Shown in pieces: positions 6,812 through 8,033 of a DNA stretch of 8,033 bases (positions are counted from its first letter, which is position 1; every line of letters starts with the position of its first letter). This DNA comes from SIG480 sp045546975 (GTDB lineage: Bacteria; Bacillota; Clostridia; Oscillospirales; JAAYXM01), in NCBI GenBank assembly GCA_045546975.1, contig JAZQDV010000015.1, positions 1-8,033 on the forward strand. Reading direction: 5' to 3'. A program made the translations under genes and the position numbers. The notes under the pieces were generated by a model, which worked only from the letters and a program-made list of their open reading frames with translations, had not been told where the DNA came from and ran no database searches.

Positions 6812-8033
6812 ATGAAAAAGGATGTAGTATTAAACGGAGTTCAGATTGGTGAACACGGTTTTGTTCCGGAAAAGATAATCGAAGAGATTAAAGAACGCTG
6901 TGTTGACTATGGCTTCAATTTTGTTTCTCTCAGACCACGAGGAGATGCATTTCCGCAGGAATACTTTGTGGAATGGGCAAAATACCTTGCAGAAAATAAA
7001 ATTTACTTCATACATAACTATGTTACACAGCATCCGCCGGAGGGAATGGAATGCCGTCTCACAGAGGAGACAATTGCAAAGATGCGTGAGGTCGCAGGTG
7101 AGTATTACCTTGGTGAGCTTTTCGGCGAAACAGGAAGTCAGTTTGCTTGTAAGCTTCCGGGATATTATGTTGACCGCAAAGGCGTAAATGAAATGAATCG
7201 TGTAGAAGCAGAAGAATATGATATGTCAAAATATATCGACCGATTCCGAAACTTCCGACTTAAGCGATACGATGATATGAAATCGGCATATGAAGGATTC
7301 ATTTCAGTTTTGTCAAAGTTTACAAAGATAAGCAAAAGACTCGGAACACCAAAAACCTTCTGCGTTGAAGCAAATGCCTTTGCAAAGCATAATGCAGCAG
7401 CGGGGATCGATATTCCGATACTTGAAATATGCCCGGGAAATCCCGATGTTCTTGTGTCATTTTTCAGAGGTGTTGCTAAAGCGTTTGATTCCGAGCGTTG
7501 GGGAACGTTTGTTGCTCACGAATGGTATGGCGGTCTTCGCCACGATGACCCGCTCAAGATGAAGAGACTTGAGCTTACATACAAATATGCATATCTTGCA
7601 GGTTCAAGTATGTTTGTTCTTGAAAACGGTGATAAAAAAGTCCGCAGCTATGGAATGGAATTTGATGCAGATTCGGAGGTTTGCGAAAACTACAGAAGAG
7701 TTCTTACCTTGATGCATGATATTATAAAGAAAGACGAAAGACCTGCAGGCGGGCCGAAAGTAAAAGTCGGATTTGTATCCGGACTTTACGATGGCTGGGC
7801 AGGAAAATGGGGCAGAAGCTGTCTGTATAACCAGTTCCACAGCGAAGAATGGGGATACAGCGACCCTGAATATTCATGGAAGCTGCTCTTTGAGCTTAAC
7901 GATCGGATCAATAATCTGCTGGCGGAGCGCTTCCATGTGTTCCGCCTTTTCCTTTTCCGCGGCTTTTTCCGGCATATAGAACGGCTTCAGCCAGCGTCCG
8001 CGGTGAATTCCGTTCTTGCGGACATAGTTTTCC
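6812..8033 (+). CDS. Uncharacterised enzyme, probable TIM-barrel / glycoside hydrolase-like (3' end lost or altered near 7900)
   Basis: ATG 6812 has GAAAGGGG at 6798-6805 with a 6-base spacer. The frame stays open to the right edge (407 codons). The protein alternates strands and helices like a (beta/alpha) barrel. Candidate acidic residues at strand ends are E102 and E106 (GELFGE), E186 (FCVEANAF), E237 (FVAHEWYGG) and E271 (FVLENG). The HEW and LENG pair would suit a retaining glycosidase, which is inference. A new strand FVSGLYDGWAGKWG (321-334) begins after GPKVKV, followed by NQFHSEEWGYSD. No signal peptide is present, so it is likely cytoplasmic. After about residue 362 the reading turns Phe/Arg-rich and uses CTG, GCG and CGG codons absent from most of the gene; I regard that tail as not part of the natural protein. 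It is divergent from the AraC gene and so probably under its control. Confidence 0.75.
   Translation, partial: MKKDVVLNGVQIGEHGFVPEKIIEEIKERCVDYGFNFVSLRPRGDAFPQEYFVEWAKYLAENKIYFIHNYVTQHPPEGMECRLTEETIAKMREVAGEYYLGELFGETGSQFACKLPGYYVDRKGVNEMNRVEAEEYDMSKYIDRFRNFRLKRYDDMKSAYEGFISVLSKFTKISKRLGTPKTFCVEANAFAKHNAAAGIDIPILEICPGNPDVLVSFFRGVAKAFDSERWGTFVAHEWYGGLRHDDPLKMKRLELTYKYAYLAGSSMFVLENGDKKVRSYGMEFDADSEVCENYRRVLTLMHDIIKKDERPAGGPKVKVGFVSGLYDGWAGKWGRSCLYNQFHSEEWGYSDPEYSWKLLFELNDRINNLLAERFHVFRLFLFRGFFRHIERLQPASAVNSVLADIVF
7874..8032 (-). CDS. C-terminal end of an unidentified protein on the minus strand (partial), possibly foreign
   Basis: A minus-strand frame is open from the right edge to TGA at 7874-7876, giving 52 residues. 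It contains HRGRWLKPFYMPEK (10-23) and a charged helix AAEKEKAEHMEALRQQIIDP (24-43). Its codons are rich in third-position G/C (CTG, CGC, CCG, GCG, AAG), unlike the AT-leaning genes in the rest of the window, and its composition is more protein-like than the plus-strand reading of the same bases. I do not recognise a family. If there is a junction near 7900, the last residues (about VKLKEQLP) would belong to the other DNA and the true C-terminus would be lost. Confidence 0.45.
   Translation of the reverse strand, partial: ENYVRKNGIHRGRWLKPFYMPEKAAEKEKAEHMEALRQQIIDPIVKLKEQLP

Noticed and set aside
6900..7187. Plus-strand 95-residue frame inside the gene at 6812
   Set aside because: It is out of frame with the coherent reading from 6812 and has a composition typical of a shadow frame.
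1..8033. Search for tRNA, rRNA, CRISPR arrays, insertion sequence ends and attachment sites
   Set aside because: Reading both strands, I saw no repeat-spacer array, no transposase, no inverted terminal repeats, and no recognisable structural RNA.

Overview
The window looks like part of a low-to-mid GC Firmicutes genome, most likely a gut-type member of the Clostridia. The reasons are the AGGAG/AAGGAG-type ribosome binding sites, the tight gene packing, the AraC/cupin regulator type, and the particular mix of UPF0309-like SIS proteins, a PfkB kinase, and an NAT_N/GNAT_C acyltransferase. This is inference from style and gene families; nothing in the window identifies a species.

Bases 2-5641 form one plus-strand run of seven genes that reads as an operon. 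In order these are: the 3' end of a probable TIM-barrel, glycoside-hydrolase-like protein (2-310); a SIS-domain sugar isomerase-like protein (307-1029); a PfkB/ribokinase-family sugar kinase (1041-1883); a second, divergent SIS paralogue (1876-2625); an unrecognised 231-residue protein that may resemble a Gfo/Idh/MocA C-terminal domain (2638-3333); a Gfo/Idh/MocA-family oxidoreductase with an atypical cofactor loop (3336-4412); and an acyltransferase-like NAT_N/GNAT_C protein (4418 or 4427-5641). Gaps are 11-12 bp or less, and two junctions overlap (4 bp and 8 bp), which suggests cotranscription and translational coupling. A strong hairpin at 5666-5701 closes the run. No transporter lies inside the window.

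Bases 5747-6622 (minus strand) encode an AraC-family regulator that converges on the operon and shares its terminator. Upstream of it is a 189-bp AT-rich region with a good promoter for the regulator. On the other side a divergent plus-strand gene (6812 onward) encodes an uncharacterised enzyme-like protein that I suspect is another TIM-barrel hydrolase. The regulator is therefore placed to control that gene, and perhaps the operon.

Together the genes suggest catabolism of an unidentified carbohydrate: a hydrolase-like protein frees or modifies a sugar, an oxidoreductase acts on it (possibly by transient ketone formation), a kinase phosphorylates it, and SIS proteins bind or isomerise the phosphosugar. 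The substrate cannot be read from the sequence.

The last ~130 bases (about 7900-8033) change character. GC rises to about 53% by hand count, the plus frame becomes Phe/Arg-rich with codons unlike the rest, and the minus strand reads as a convincing protein end. I suspect a junction with foreign DNA, either an assembly chimera or a real rearrangement, near two GATC sites at 7901-7909.
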